Made by a program: the position numbers and the translations under genes
Source: CAVURW01 sp963743595
GTDB taxonomy: Bacteria; Verrucomicrobiota; Verrucomicrobiia; Methylacidiphilales; UBA1321
NCBI GenBank assembly: GCA_963743595.1
Contig: CAVURW010000173.1
Location: 1-20,404, forward strand
Length of the DNA: 20,404 nt
Reading direction: 5' to 3'
The notes under the pieces: generated by a model
Seen by the model: only the letters and a program-made list of their open reading frames with translations
Told to the model about the DNA's origin: nothing
Databases searched by the model: none
Part shown: piece after piece, positions 1-7,579 of the stretch
How positions within the stretch are numbered: position 1 is the first letter of the stretch
Layout: every line of letters starts with the position of its first letter

Positions 1-25
1 TAAGGAATTGCGACTGGTAACAAGG

Positions 26-53
26 TTCGATCCTGGCCACTGTTCTGTATAAT
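26..53 (+). promoter_or_regulatory. Possible sigma-70 promoter ahead of the hydrolase gene
   Basis: A perfect TATAAT hexamer lies at 48-53. The best -35 candidate is TTCGAT at 26-31 with a 16-base spacer, which matches the consensus poorly. Transcription would begin near position 60 and leave a leader of about 40 bases before the GTG at 102. Only the -10 box is convincing; the assignment to the downstream gene is inferred from distance. Confidence 0.35.
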
Positions 54-101
54 TCGAGAGCTCCTTGCACTCGCCACCGTTTTCGTTTACCCCTGTCCAT
101 T

Positions 102-1046
102 GTGCACCCCCATGTCTATTTTAGATTCGGCGCGCTGATCCTCGTCCTCGTGGCGGTGATTTTTTTCCTGCCTAGCTACTCATCTCGAAATTTTTTTGTG
201 CGCGATACGAATTGGATTCATCACATTGTCCGGGACGTCGCTTATGGCCCCTCACCCTCACAAAAGCTCGATCTCTATTTTCCGAACGATGTGCCGCCAC
301 CCTACCCCGTCATTGTGGCGGTTCACGGCGGTGCCTTTAAGTATGGAGACAAAGCCGATGCTCAGCTCAACCCGGTGCTGGAAGCGGTTCGACGCAACTA
401 CGCCGTCGCCTCGATTAATTACCGGCTGAGTAGTGAAGCTCCCTTCCCCGCAGCCGTTATCGATGTGAAAGGTGCCGTGCGCTTTCTGCGGGCTCATGCT
501 GCGGCCTACGGCCTCGATTCCAAGCGATTCGTCGCCTGGGGCGATTCGGCGGGCGGCAATCTGGTGGCGATGCTCGGAACGACCGGCAACAGCAAAGCCT
601 TCGACGACGCCTCCCTAGGTAACCTCGATCAGCCGAGCTCGGTGCAGGCGGTAATCGATTGGTTCGGCCCAATCGACTTCCTCAAAATGGACCTGCAGTT
701 TAAAGCTTCCGGCAAAGGTAAGCAGAGCCACAGCGCCCCGAACTCGCCTGAATCGCTTTATCTAGGGGGTGCGCTTGCCGACGTGCCAGACAAGGTTCGG
801 CAAGCCAACCCAGTCACCTACCTAACGACCGATTGCCCGCCGTTTCTAATCGAACATGGCGATGCGGATAACATTGTGCCCACCGAGCAATCGATCGACT
901 TTGCCAAGGCATTAACCGCTGTGCTGGGCCCAGAGAACGTGGAGCTCGTCATTCTGCCCGGCGCAGGTCACGCCGACCCGAAATTCGAAACGCCAGAAAA
1001 CCTGGCGAAGGTCTTCCAATTCTTAGAGAAGCACGACCGCCCGTAA
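102..1046 (+). CDS. Membrane-anchored alpha/beta hydrolase (esterase/lipase type)
   Basis: A 314-residue alpha/beta-hydrolase of the carboxylesterase/BD-FAE type, expected to cleave ester bonds of small acyl or aryl substrates; the substrate cannot be told from sequence. The oxyanion-hole motif HGGAF is at residues 75-79. The nucleophile elbow GDSAG is at 147-151 (Ser149). The acid is probably Asp256 in HGDADNIVP, and the base is His290 in GAGHAD, so the triad is complete and in normal order. Residues 10-24 form one hydrophobic helix with few charges before it and no clear cleavage site, suggesting a signal anchor with the enzyme domain in the periplasm. The GTG start at 102 lacks a good ribosome binding site, and no in-frame ATG serves better. 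It is followed after 84 bases by hprK, with no visible terminator between them. The fold is certain; the physiological role is unknown. Confidence 0.85.
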   Translation: MHPHVYFRFGALILVLVAVIFFLPSYSSRNFFVRDTNWIHHIVRDVAYGPSPSQKLDLYFPNDVPPPYPVIVAVHGGAFKYGDKADAQLNPVLEAVRRNYAVASINYRLSSEAPFPAAVIDVKGAVRFLRAHAAAYGLDSKRFVAWGDSAGGNLVAMLGTTGNSKAFDDASLGNLDQPSSVQAVIDWFGPIDFLKMDLQFKASGKGKQSHSAPNSPESLYLGGALADVPDKVRQANPVTYLTTDCPPFLIEHGDADNIVPTEQSIDFAKALTAVLGPENVELVILPGAGHADPKFETPENLAKVFQFLEKHDRP

Positions 1047-1118
1047 TTTTGAAGGCGCACGAAAACGTGAAATGTCTCGAAGGAAAATGTGACAGCCACA
1101 ATTTTCTCTGATATACGC

Positions 1119-1126
1119 AAGGAAAG
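1119..1126 (+). promoter_or_regulatory. Ribosome binding site deciding the hprK start
   Basis: AAGGAAAG lies four bases before the GTG at 1131. An in-frame GTG at 1089 would add 14 residues unlike the family's N-terminus and has no comparable site. The site therefore favours 1131. Confidence 0.65.
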
Positions 1127-1130
1127 CTTT

Positions 1131-2102
1131 GTGAGTAAGAATGTTTTAATCCCGAAGGTGTCGGTCGGCCAGTTTTTCCACAACCATGCCGCCCAGTTGC
1201 AGCTGAAGCTGGTGGCGGGTGCGGGCGGATTGCAACGCCGAATCATCGAGGGTGCGGTCAATCGCCCTGGATTGGCACTGGCTGGGTTTTACCGGGCATT
1301 TGCGTTTCAGCGGATCCAGGTCATCGGCAGTGGTGAAACGAGCTATTTAAAATCGCTCCCTGTGGACGTGAGCCGCCAGCGTTTGCGCGAGCTGTTTAAG
1401 CACAAAATCCCCTGCATTATTTTTGCGCGAAACATCAATCCACCGAAAGTGGTTTTGGAAGAAGCGGAAAAGGAACAAATCGCGGTCTTCAAGTCGGCGC
1501 TGACGACCATGCGTCTATTGAATACAGCCACGATCTGTCTGGAAATGGATTTTGCGTTGCGCGTGGCGGAGCACGGCAGCATGGTGGATATCCTGGGAAT
1601 CGGCGTTTTGGTGCGCGGCGCTAGCGGAATTGGAAAGAGCGAATGCGTCCTCTCTCTGATTGAGCGGGGACACAGTTTGGTGGCGGATGATAACACGCAG
1701 GTCCGTTCTTTAGAGGGCCGAGAATTGATTGGAACGGCTAAGGAAATGGGTCGATTTCACATGGAAGTGCGCGGCATTGGCATCATCAATATCGCGAGCA
1801 TTTACGGAGTGAGAAGCATCCGGTTGGAGAAGCGCTTGGATCTTGTAGTGACACTTAAGGATTGGCATGAAGTGGCCGAGATTGAGCGGGTCGGAATTGA
1901 GCAAGACTTTTACGAAATCTTGCAAATAAAAGTTCCGCATGTAACGATTCCTGTACGGCAAGGCAGGAACCTTGCTAACTTAGTGGAAGTGGCGGCGTTG
2001 GATCAGAAACTGAAAGCGATGGGCCAAAATTCTGCAGCCGAGTTTAACGAGCGAATAATTGCAAGCAATCTTGGTGGGAATTCCGGGGAACAACAACAAT
2101 GA
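1131..2102 (+). CDS. hprK: HPr kinase/phosphorylase
   Basis: Bifunctional HPr kinase/phosphorylase. It phosphorylates the regulatory serine of HPr with ATP or pyrophosphate and removes the phosphate again, linking energy state to carbon regulation. From the GTG at 1131 the protein has 323 residues, typical of the family. The N-terminal domain (about 1-140) is followed by the kinase domain. Walker A GASGIGKS is at 163-170, the VADD acidic pair at 184-187, the family signature EVRGIGIINI at 212-221, and PVRQGRNLA near the C-terminus. The conserved His upstream of the P-loop is present in EHGSM. ptsH starts 14 bases downstream and ptsI follows it, so kinase, substrate and EI share an apparent operon. 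An alternative GTG start at 1089 exists but has no ribosome binding site. Identification is secure. Confidence 0.95.
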   Translation: MSKNVLIPKVSVGQFFHNHAAQLQLKLVAGAGGLQRRIIEGAVNRPGLALAGFYRAFAFQRIQVIGSGETSYLKSLPVDVSRQRLRELFKHKIPCIIFARNINPPKVVLEEAEKEQIAVFKSALTTMRLLNTATICLEMDFALRVAEHGSMVDILGIGVLVRGASGIGKSECVLSLIERGHSLVADDNTQVRSLEGRELIGTAKEMGRFHMEVRGIGIINIASIYGVRSIRLEKRLDLVVTLKDWHEVAEIERVGIEQDFYEILQIKVPHVTIPVRQGRNLANLVEVAALDQKLKAMGQNSAAEFNERIIASNLGGNSGEQQQ

Positions 2103-2116
2103 TAAGGAACTAGGCG

Positions 2117-2410
2117 ATGGCATACGCAGCAAATAAAGGGACCTCGGTATCAAAAGAGGTGGTCATTAGTAACAAGCTTGGACTTCACGCTCGACCTGCA
2201 GCGATGTTCGTTCGAGTGGCCAACCGTTTTTCAGCCGATATTCTTGTCGAAAAAGACGGCGAGGAAATTAATGGCAAAAGTATCATGGGCCTGATGTTGT
2301 TGGCCGCCGGTTGTGGATCTCGACTCAAGTTAACGATTACAGGCAAGGATTCGGGCGAGATGCTCAAAGAGATCGAACAATTAATAGCTCGCAAATTCGA
2401 CGAGGAGTAA
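2117..2410 (+). CDS. ptsH: Phosphocarrier protein HPr
   Basis: The small phosphocarrier of the phosphotransferase system (97 residues, with a slightly extended N-terminus). It takes phosphate from enzyme I on the active-site histidine, His24 in GLHARPA. It also carries the regulatory serine, Ser55 in NGKSIMGLM, which is the target of HprK. Both phosphorylation sites are intact, so HPr can act as a transfer protein and as a regulator. An AAGGA sequence at 2105-2109 precedes the ATG. The gene sits between hprK and ptsI, with 14-base gaps on both sides, indicating one transcript and possible translational coupling. No EIIA, EIIB or EIIC partner is encoded in the window, so the final phosphate acceptor is not visible. 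Annotation is secure. Confidence 0.96.
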   Translation: MAYAANKGTSVSKEVVISNKLGLHARPAAMFVRVANRFSADILVEKDGEEINGKSIMGLMLLAAGCGSRLKLTITGKDSGEMLKEIEQLIARKFDEE

Positions 2411-2424
2411 GCAACGTTTCCGGG

Positions 2425-4206
2425 ATGTCTGGAGAAGGTCAAGATTCGCAGCCAAATGCTGCAGAAGTGCGTTATAAGGGGACGGCTGTTTCTCCCGGAT
2501 TAGCGATAGGACCGGTCGTCTACTTGGATGCCGACGAACATGTCGTTCGCAAGCGGCGCATTCGTCCGGAAGATATATCCGCGGAATGGGGCCGTTTTGA
2601 AAATGCCCTTTCCAACGCACGCACCGAAGTTCAAGCGATCCGCAACCGTGTTGCCGCAGATGTGGGCGAAGGTGACGCCAGTATTTTTGATGCGCATCTC
2701 CTTCTCCTAGAGGACGTTTCCGTGATCCAAACAGTGAAGGATCAGGTACAAAGTCGCCTCTGCAATGTGGAGTTTGCCTACGAACAGGTGGTCCGCTCGT
2801 ACGTCCGGAAAATGCGTGAGTTGGATGACGATTATTTCCGGGAACGTGCCGGTGATTTCATGGATGTGTCCCGCCGCGTATTACGGAACTTGCAGGGAAT
2901 CGCCACGAAGGTCGCGGATGAGATTGAATTTCCTTCCATTCTGCTGGCAAAAGATCTGGCACCCAGCCAAACAGCCGGTCTGAACCGCAATCACGTTCTG
3001 GGTATCGCGACAGAAATGGGCAGTCGCACCTCCCATTCAGCGATCATGTCGCGCTCGCTGAAAATTCCTTCCATCGTCGGACTTAAAGGGCTTTTAGGGA
3101 ACATCGAGGCTGGAACTGAGATTTTACTCGATGGGTATGAAGGCGTCATCATCGTCAATCCTTCCGAGGTGACTAAGGACGAATACACTCGACTGGATCG
3201 CGTGCATCATCAGATCGATGAAGACCTGCACCAACTGCGGGAAATTCACCCTACGACCAAAGATCAGCGCCGGATCATTGTCTCCGCAAATGTCGAAGTG
3301 CTGGAAGATTTGCCCTCCATGGAAGCGAACGGTGCTGAGGGAATCGGGCTGTTACGCACCGAGTATCTGTTCCTAAACCAAGATGCATTTCCGACTGAAG
3401 AACAGCAAACCCACATGTACCGGGAGATGGCAAAGGCATCTAAGCCCTACCATCTGATCATTCGAACGCTCGATATCGGCGGCGACAAGAAACGTCCGAG
3501 CTTGGGCATCGAGCAAGAGGTGAATCCATTCTTGGGTTATCGCGGCATCCGGTACTGCTTAGGCCGACAGGACATGTTTAAAACGCAGCTCCGAGCGATT
3601 TGCCGAGCCAGCGAGGAAGGAAACGTCCGCGTGATGTTTCCCATGATCTCGGATGTTGGAGAAGTGAAAGCGGCCATCGATCTCCTGCACCAAGTGCAAG
3701 ATGAGATGCGAGCGGAGGGGCAATTGGTCTCCTCGCATTTAGAGACCGGCGTTATGATCGAAGTGCCCTCGGCTGCTCTCTGCGCCGATATCATCGCGCC
3801 GCATGTCGATTTTTTCAGCATCGGTAGCAACGATTTGATTCAGTACACCCTGGCGATTGATCGTGGTAATGAGAAGGTCGCGAATCTGTACCAACCAGCT
3901 CACCCCGCCATTTTAAGATTGATTCAAGGGGTGGTGGAGGCGGCCCACAAGAATCATATTTGGGTGGGAGTCTGTGGTGAAATGGCCTCGGATGTCACCC
4001 TGGTGCCGATATTGATCGGACTGGGCATCGACGAACTGAGTGCGGGTGCAACCGCAATTCCCCGCTTGAAACGGGCGATCCAGACTTTGAATTTCGCGGA
4101 ATGCCGAGAGCTGGCCGCTCGTCAAGTGAACCGGAGCGACGTCGCAGAAAATGTGAAGGAGCTGGGGGAATTGGCTCGGCGTCTCTACTCGGAAATCTTG
4201 CTGTAA
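2425..4206 (+). CDS. ptsI: PTS enzyme I, phosphoenolpyruvate-protein phosphotransferase
   Basis: Enzyme I transfers phosphate from phosphoenolpyruvate to HPr. Starting at the ATG at 2425 it has 593 residues, close to the family norm. The HPr-binding N-domain comes first. The swivelling phospho-His domain carries SRTSHSAI with active-site His204, where GGRTSH is more usual. The C-terminal TIM barrel shows GLLRTEYLF (309-317), TLDIGGDKK (348-356), SIGSNDLIQYTLAIDR (465-480) and the catalytic Cys517 in GVCGEM. Reading frame remains open upstream to 2311, but that part overlaps ptsH in another frame and is not family-like. A GAGGAG at 2402-2407 is too far from the ATG to be a normal ribosome binding site, so initiation may be coupled to termination of ptsH 14 bases upstream. 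All catalytic residues are present. Confidence 0.95.
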   Translation: MSGEGQDSQPNAAEVRYKGTAVSPGLAIGPVVYLDADEHVVRKRRIRPEDISAEWGRFENALSNARTEVQAIRNRVAADVGEGDASIFDAHLLLLEDVSVIQTVKDQVQSRLCNVEFAYEQVVRSYVRKMRELDDDYFRERAGDFMDVSRRVLRNLQGIATKVADEIEFPSILLAKDLAPSQTAGLNRNHVLGIATEMGSRTSHSAIMSRSLKIPSIVGLKGLLGNIEAGTEILLDGYEGVIIVNPSEVTKDEYTRLDRVHHQIDEDLHQLREIHPTTKDQRRIIVSANVEVLEDLPSMEANGAEGIGLLRTEYLFLNQDAFPTEEQQTHMYREMAKASKPYHLIIRTLDIGGDKKRPSLGIEQEVNPFLGYRGIRYCLGRQDMFKTQLRAICRASEEGNVRVMFPMISDVGEVKAAIDLLHQVQDEMRAEGQLVSSHLETGVMIEVPSAALCADIIAPHVDFFSIGSNDLIQYTLAIDRGNEKVANLYQPAHPAILRLIQGVVEAAHKNHIWVGVCGEMASDVTLVPILIGLGIDELSAGATAIPRLKRAIQTLNFAECRELAARQVNRSDVAENVKELGELARRLYSEILL

Positions 4207-4307
4207 CAGCTTTACCATCAACAAATTAAAGAATTTACTTCACATACCTTCGCTACTACCGTTAAGGTCCTAACCATCAGCGTTGTATTCTACCTTAAAC
4301 ACATTCT

Positions 4308-5057
4308 ATGCAAGTATTGATATTGGCGGCGGGTTATGCCACTCGACTCTACCCCTTAACCGCAGACCGGCCCAAGCCTTTGTTATCCGTCGCTGGGAAG
4401 CCGATCATCGAGCATATTTTGGATTCCCTACGAGGTGCGCCAAATATGGAAGAAATAATCATCGTCACCAATCAGAAGTTTCATCAACAGTTCGTCGATT
4501 GGAAGTCTCAATATAAAGACCTGGAAGTACCTTTTGAGATCGTTAATGATGGCTCAACCTCCGATGCCGATAAACTGGGTGCCATCGGTGATCTGCACCT
4601 CACCATTCGGAAGCGGGGAATCAAGTCTGACCTGCTCGTAATAGCCGGAGACAATCTGTTCGAAAATTCAATAGTGCCGTTCGTTCAATTCGCCCAGGAA
4701 AATCACTCCGCCGTGCTGGGTCTCTACGATGTCAAGAGCCTGGAAGCCATTAAACAATACTCTGCCATCACGCTCGGCGATGACGGCGTGATCGCTCACT
4801 TTGAAGAGAAACCGAAGAATCCGCAGACAACGATGGCGGGAATTGCGCTCTACTACTATCCAGCAGAAGTGGTCGGGCTCGTGAACACCTATATCGCCAC
4901 GGGGAATAATCCCGATCAGCCCGGCCGTTTTGTTCAATGGCTCTATCCTCGAGTGCCGGTCATGGGCAAATTGATCGAAGGCGCTTGGTACGATATCGGC
5001 ACTCACGAGACGTTAGCTGAAGCAGACCAGATTTTCACGGCACGCTTGGCGAAATAG
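4308..5057 (+). CDS. Sugar-1-phosphate nucleotidyltransferase (RmlA/ManC-like)
   Basis: A 249-residue nucleotidyltransferase that joins a sugar-1-phosphate to an NTP and releases pyrophosphate to make an NDP-sugar. The signature LILAAGYATRLYPLT followed by RPKPLL is at residues 4-26. GKPIIEHIL follows at 30-38. The metal-binding GDN is at 114-116, EEKP at 166-169, and the GAWYDIGTHETLAEA tail at 225-239. The last resembles glucose-1-phosphate thymidylyltransferases. There is no added acyltransferase or left-handed beta-helix domain, so it is not GlmU. Base and sugar specificity (dTDP-, UDP- or GDP-) cannot be decided by eye. It starts 101 bases after ptsI with a weak ribosome binding site, and it may have its own promoter, although none is convincing. 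Its product would feed cell-surface polysaccharide or glycan synthesis. Confidence 0.85.
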   Translation: MQVLILAAGYATRLYPLTADRPKPLLSVAGKPIIEHILDSLRGAPNMEEIIIVTNQKFHQQFVDWKSQYKDLEVPFEIVNDGSTSDADKLGAIGDLHLTIRKRGIKSDLLVIAGDNLFENSIVPFVQFAQENHSAVLGLYDVKSLEAIKQYSAITLGDDGVIAHFEEKPKNPQTTMAGIALYYYPAEVVGLVNTYIATGNNPDQPGRFVQWLYPRVPVMGKLIEGAWYDIGTHETLAEADQIFTARLAK

Positions 5058-5081
5058 TAGCCGACACTCAGAACTCTCGGT

Positions 5082-5579
5082 ATGGGGCTAATCGAAACGA
5101 TATCCAGCCTCTTAGATTGGTCCGCCCGTCTGATGCTGAAACTGGAAGTCTATTCCAGATACAATTTCACTCCGCGAGCAAAACAGGTATTGGCTCTTGC
5201 CCGGCGAGAAGCAGCGCTATTGAATCATGACGCTGCGGGAGCCGAACATCTCTTGCTGGGACTGATTCATCTTGGTCAGGGCGTTGCAACATCCCTGCTC
5301 CTGGATAAGGACTGCGATTTGGTTCGAACAAGAAGCGCCGTCAAAAGCGTAATCGAGTCGGGATTGGGACCCCAACCCAAGCCCCCGTACGCGAAGAGTA
5401 TGAGAGAAGTCTTAGACATGGCTGTTCATGAATCCAAGAGCCTGAAACACTCTTACATTGGAACTGAGCATCTTTTGCTCGGACTTCTGCGTCACGACGA
5501 TACTGTCAAAGTTTTCAATCAGCTCAATTTTGACCGAGCCCAAGCGCACTCTGAGCTGATGCGAGCACTTACCCAGTAG
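5082..5579 (+). CDS. Stand-alone Clp N-terminal (Clp_N) double-repeat protein
   Basis: A 165-residue protein built only of the N-domain found at the front of ClpC/ClpA unfoldases. YSRYNFTPRAKQVLALARREA begins the first repeat near residue 24. The hallmark EHLLLGL occurs twice, at 55-61 (AEHLLLGLI) and 129-135 (TEHLLLGLLRHDD). There are no AAA+ modules, Walker motifs or ClpP-binding loop, and the gene ends with a proper stop, so it is not simply a frameshifted clpC. In ClpC this domain binds substrates and adaptors such as MecA. Free-standing versions exist, for example plant ClpT proteins, which dock on the Clp core. An adaptor or decoy role is therefore plausible but inferred. The start is uncertain: ATG at 5082 or the in-frame ATG at 5133, neither with a strong ribosome binding site. 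It lies 24 bases after the nucleotidyltransferase gene. Confidence 0.8.
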   Translation: MGLIETISSLLDWSARLMLKLEVYSRYNFTPRAKQVLALARREAALLNHDAAGAEHLLLGLIHLGQGVATSLLLDKDCDLVRTRSAVKSVIESGLGPQPKPPYAKSMREVLDMAVHESKSLKHSYIGTEHLLLGLLRHDDTVKVFNQLNFDRAQAHSELMRALTQ

Positions 5580-6228
5580 CCTTTTTCAAAACAGCCTCAT
5601 TGATTCGATTGTAAGCCTCGCGTGCCAGAGGGATTTCTTTGATCTGCGTGTTTGAAAAGAAACTATTCGGTCCAAAGGGCGGGATCACCTTCTCAGCAGG
5701 CGCAATTTCGATCGTGCCAGAGCCATCTTTATTTTCGAGAAGCCACACCTCCCGAATTTGGCTCAAGTAGAGAGACCGGACGTAGATCCGCCGGGCCGAA
5801 ATGTGAGTCATCAAGCGCTCGTTGGTTAGGGCATAGGCGATTTTATAACCAAGAAGATGCGCTAGCCGACCTTGCACCAGGATCGTGGACATCATGTAGA
5901 CCCAGAAAAACGCGAACACCACAAAGATCGAAAGGAACGCACTTAGCAAAAGTAGCGCAAAGATCGAGCTCGGCTCTGAACTCTGCGGACGTCGCGGATG
6001 ATCATTATCGCCATCGCTCGAATTGCTGGAGGCTGTGTCCGGTTGAATCTGGATGTGCGGCTGGTTCGCTTCATTGATAGCAACGCAACAAAATATGACA
6101 ATGAACGCCGCCAAATAGAGACAAACAAAAATGACCATGGGCCTGCGAGGCTGTACTTGGACCGACCAAAGAATCTTCTCACCCGGAAGCAGAAGATTTT
6201 GAAACGAGGAGGCGGGGTCGAGTTCCAT
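5569..6228 (-). CDS. Two-helix membrane protein with PH-like domain
   Basis: A 219-residue membrane protein of unknown function. LLPGEKILW at residues 12-20 resembles the lead-in of bacterial PH-domain (DUF304-like) proteins. Hydrophobic helices run over about 31-51 and 88-113. They are separated by a polar Ser/Asp/Pro-rich loop (about 52-87) that probably faces the periplasm. The C-terminal part has the pattern YALTNERLM (132-140), RRIYVRSLYLSQIREVWLL (146-164) and DGSGTIEI (168-175), which fits a bacterial PH-like beta-barrel on the cytoplasmic side. It ends tail to tail with the Clp_N gene, and the two coding regions overlap by 11 bases. It may be the last gene of the frr-recR-HAD cluster, 56 bases after the HAD gene. 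The family call is by pattern only. Confidence 0.7.
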   Translation of the reverse strand: MELDPASSFQNLLLPGEKILWSVQVQPRRPMVIFVCLYLAAFIVIFCCVAINEANQPHIQIQPDTASSNSSDGDNDHPRRPQSSEPSSIFALLLLSAFLSIFVVFAFFWVYMMSTILVQGRLAHLLGYKIAYALTNERLMTHISARRIYVRSLYLSQIREVWLLENKDGSGTIEIAPAEKVIPPFGPNSFFSNTQIKEIPLAREAYNRINEAVLKKATG

Positions 6229-6284
6229 GTCGCGAAGCTAGCGTGCAGATGCGCCTTGGCAATTCTTCCCGGAATTGCCACTGA

Positions 6285-6917
6285 CTAAACGCCCCGCACC
6301 CCGAGCGCCTTCAGCTCATCCGCAAGCCGAGTCTCCGGCTTGAGATGAACGGTCTGCCAACCGAGCTGGATTGCGCCTTCAATGTTCGGCTCCAAGTCAT
6401 CGATAAACACCACGGTCTCGGGGTCGATTCCGCCACCGGCCTTTGGTGCTAAGGCCTGGAGTGCCGCCTGATAGATCTCCGGCTTTGGCTTCATCGTGTG
6501 GACGATATGCGAGTAGATTCGCGCGTGGAACACCGGGAAAAAGTCGTAATTCGCCTCCGCATACGAGATATGCGCCTCGTTCGTATTTGAAATGAGTCCG
6601 ACCGGATAGAGCTCCGCCACCGACCGCAAAATCTCTACATGGGCTGTGATCGGCGTGAAGATCTCGGCGAAACAACTCCGCAACTCGGCTCCCGTCCCGC
6701 CATATTCCAAGACGCCCTTTAGGTGCTCAAAAAACGGCTCGGTCTCGATATTCCCAACCTCATACACCAGCATCGTGCCATCGGCGCGCATCCGGGCTGA
6801 GATTTCTTCGGTCGAAAGTGGACTCTTCTCGGCCATTCGCTTCAATCCAATTTGCCAGTCGAAATCGATCAATACCTTGCCCAGATCGAAACAGACCACC
6901 TTGATTTCCTTACGCAT
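6285..6917 (-). CDS. HAD-superfamily phosphatase, YihX-like
   Basis: A 210-residue haloacid-dehalogenase-type hydrolase, probably a sugar-phosphate phosphatase. Motif I is FDLGKVL at residues 10-16 with nucleophile Asp11. The second acid of the usual DxD is Gly here, as in the DLGNV motif of E. coli YihX (glucose-1-phosphatase), so this is a subfamily trait rather than a defect. Motif II is SNTNE (110-114), motif III Lys lies in MKPKPEIY (142-149), and motif IV is FIDDLEPNIEGA (171-182). A helical cap lies between motifs I and II. GAGGT in front of the ATG at 6917 is a good ribosome binding site. The gene begins 53 bases after recR. Substrate is inferred from resemblance to YihX and is not certain. 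Confidence 0.85.
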   Translation of the reverse strand: MRKEIKVVCFDLGKVLIDFDWQIGLKRMAEKSPLSTEEISARMRADGTMLVYEVGNIETEPFFEHLKGVLEYGGTGAELRSCFAEIFTPITAHVEILRSVAELYPVGLISNTNEAHISYAEANYDFFPVFHARIYSHIVHTMKPKPEIYQAALQALAPKAGGGIDPETVVFIDDLEPNIEGAIQLGWQTVHLKPETRLADELKALGVRGV

Positions 6918-6970
6918 GCGGTTACCTCACCAGATCGAGCGTCCTACGGGAAGTCTGAAGTTTAAGCTGG

Positions 6971-7576
6971 CTACAACTCACGCCGCCCGCTGAGCGCATA
7001 GCCCAGCGTTACGCTATCGGCAAATTCCAAGCCTCCGCCTGCAGGTAGGCCCATTGCCAGCCGAGATACCTTCACGCCAGCCTCCTTTAAAATCGGGGCT
7101 AGATAGATCGCCGTGGTCTCGCCTTCCGTATCGGAACCCAGCGCTAAAATCGCTTCGGCGGGCGGGTTTTCGCGGAGCCGCCTTTCCATTTGTGCAATCG
7201 ACAACTGCTCCGGGCCGATCCGCTGTAAGGGCGATAATCGACCCCGGAGCACATGATAGAGCCCTCGGAAGAACTTACTCTTCTCCATTTTCACCACATC
7301 GGTCGGCTGTTCCACCACGCACCAGATCTTCGAGTCACGCTCGGGATTGCCGCAAAGGGCACACAGCGCTGCGGGGCCGCTCGCGTAGAAAGAGCAGGTG
7401 GGACAGGCAAAAATTTCCTGTCGTGCGCGGGCAATCGCATCCGCCAAACGCTCACTCACCTTGGGCTCGGCACCTAACAGAAATAGGGCATATCGTTCCG
7501 CGCTGCGTGGCCCCACGGAGGGTAATTGGCGTAACGCCTCGACCAACTCCGTAAACTCCGCAGGAAACTCCGTCAC
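6971..7576 (-). CDS. recR: Recombination protein RecR
   Basis: RecR works with RecO (and RecF) to load RecA at single-strand gaps during recombinational repair. Its 201 residues match the family. The N-terminal helix-hairpin-helix includes LRQLPSVGPRSAER at 15-28. The Cys4 zinc finger uses Cys58, Cys61, Cys72 and Cys75. The Toprim domain runs from about 84, with VVEQPTDV, GLYHVL and SDTEGETTA. The C-terminal GLPAGGGLEFADSVTLGYAL corresponds to the family's conserved GVPVGGELE-type segment. It starts with GTG three bases after the frr stop codon, and GAAGG inside the end of frr serves as ribosome binding site, so frr and recR are translated from one message. The usual partners dnaX and ybaB are not present here. 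Confidence 0.95.
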   Translation of the reverse strand: MTEFPAEFTELVEALRQLPSVGPRSAERYALFLLGAEPKVSERLADAIARARQEIFACPTCSFYASGPAALCALCGNPERDSKIWCVVEQPTDVVKMEKSKFFRGLYHVLRGRLSPLQRIGPEQLSIAQMERRLRENPPAEAILALGSDTEGETTAIYLAPILKEAGVKVSRLAMGLPAGGGLEFADSVTLGYALSGRREL

Positions 7577-7579
7577 GGG

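Noticed and set aside
21..37. GGTTCGATCC resembles a tRNA T-loop
   Set aside because: With TTCGATC as the loop only two of the five T-stem pairs can form, and no acceptor or anticodon arm fits around it.
1089..1117. GTGACA and TATACG, 17 bases apart, as a promoter for hprK
   Set aside because: The implied transcription start near 1124 would fall inside the AAGGAAAG ribosome binding site, leaving hprK without it.
2311..2424. Upstream extension of the ptsI frame
   Set aside because: It overlaps ptsH in another frame and its sequence is unlike enzyme I; the ATG at 2425 gives the usual N-terminus.
6285..6917. Missing second Asp in HAD motif I as a sign of inactivity
   Set aside because: The DLG form is also found in YihX-type phosphatases, so it is a subfamily feature.
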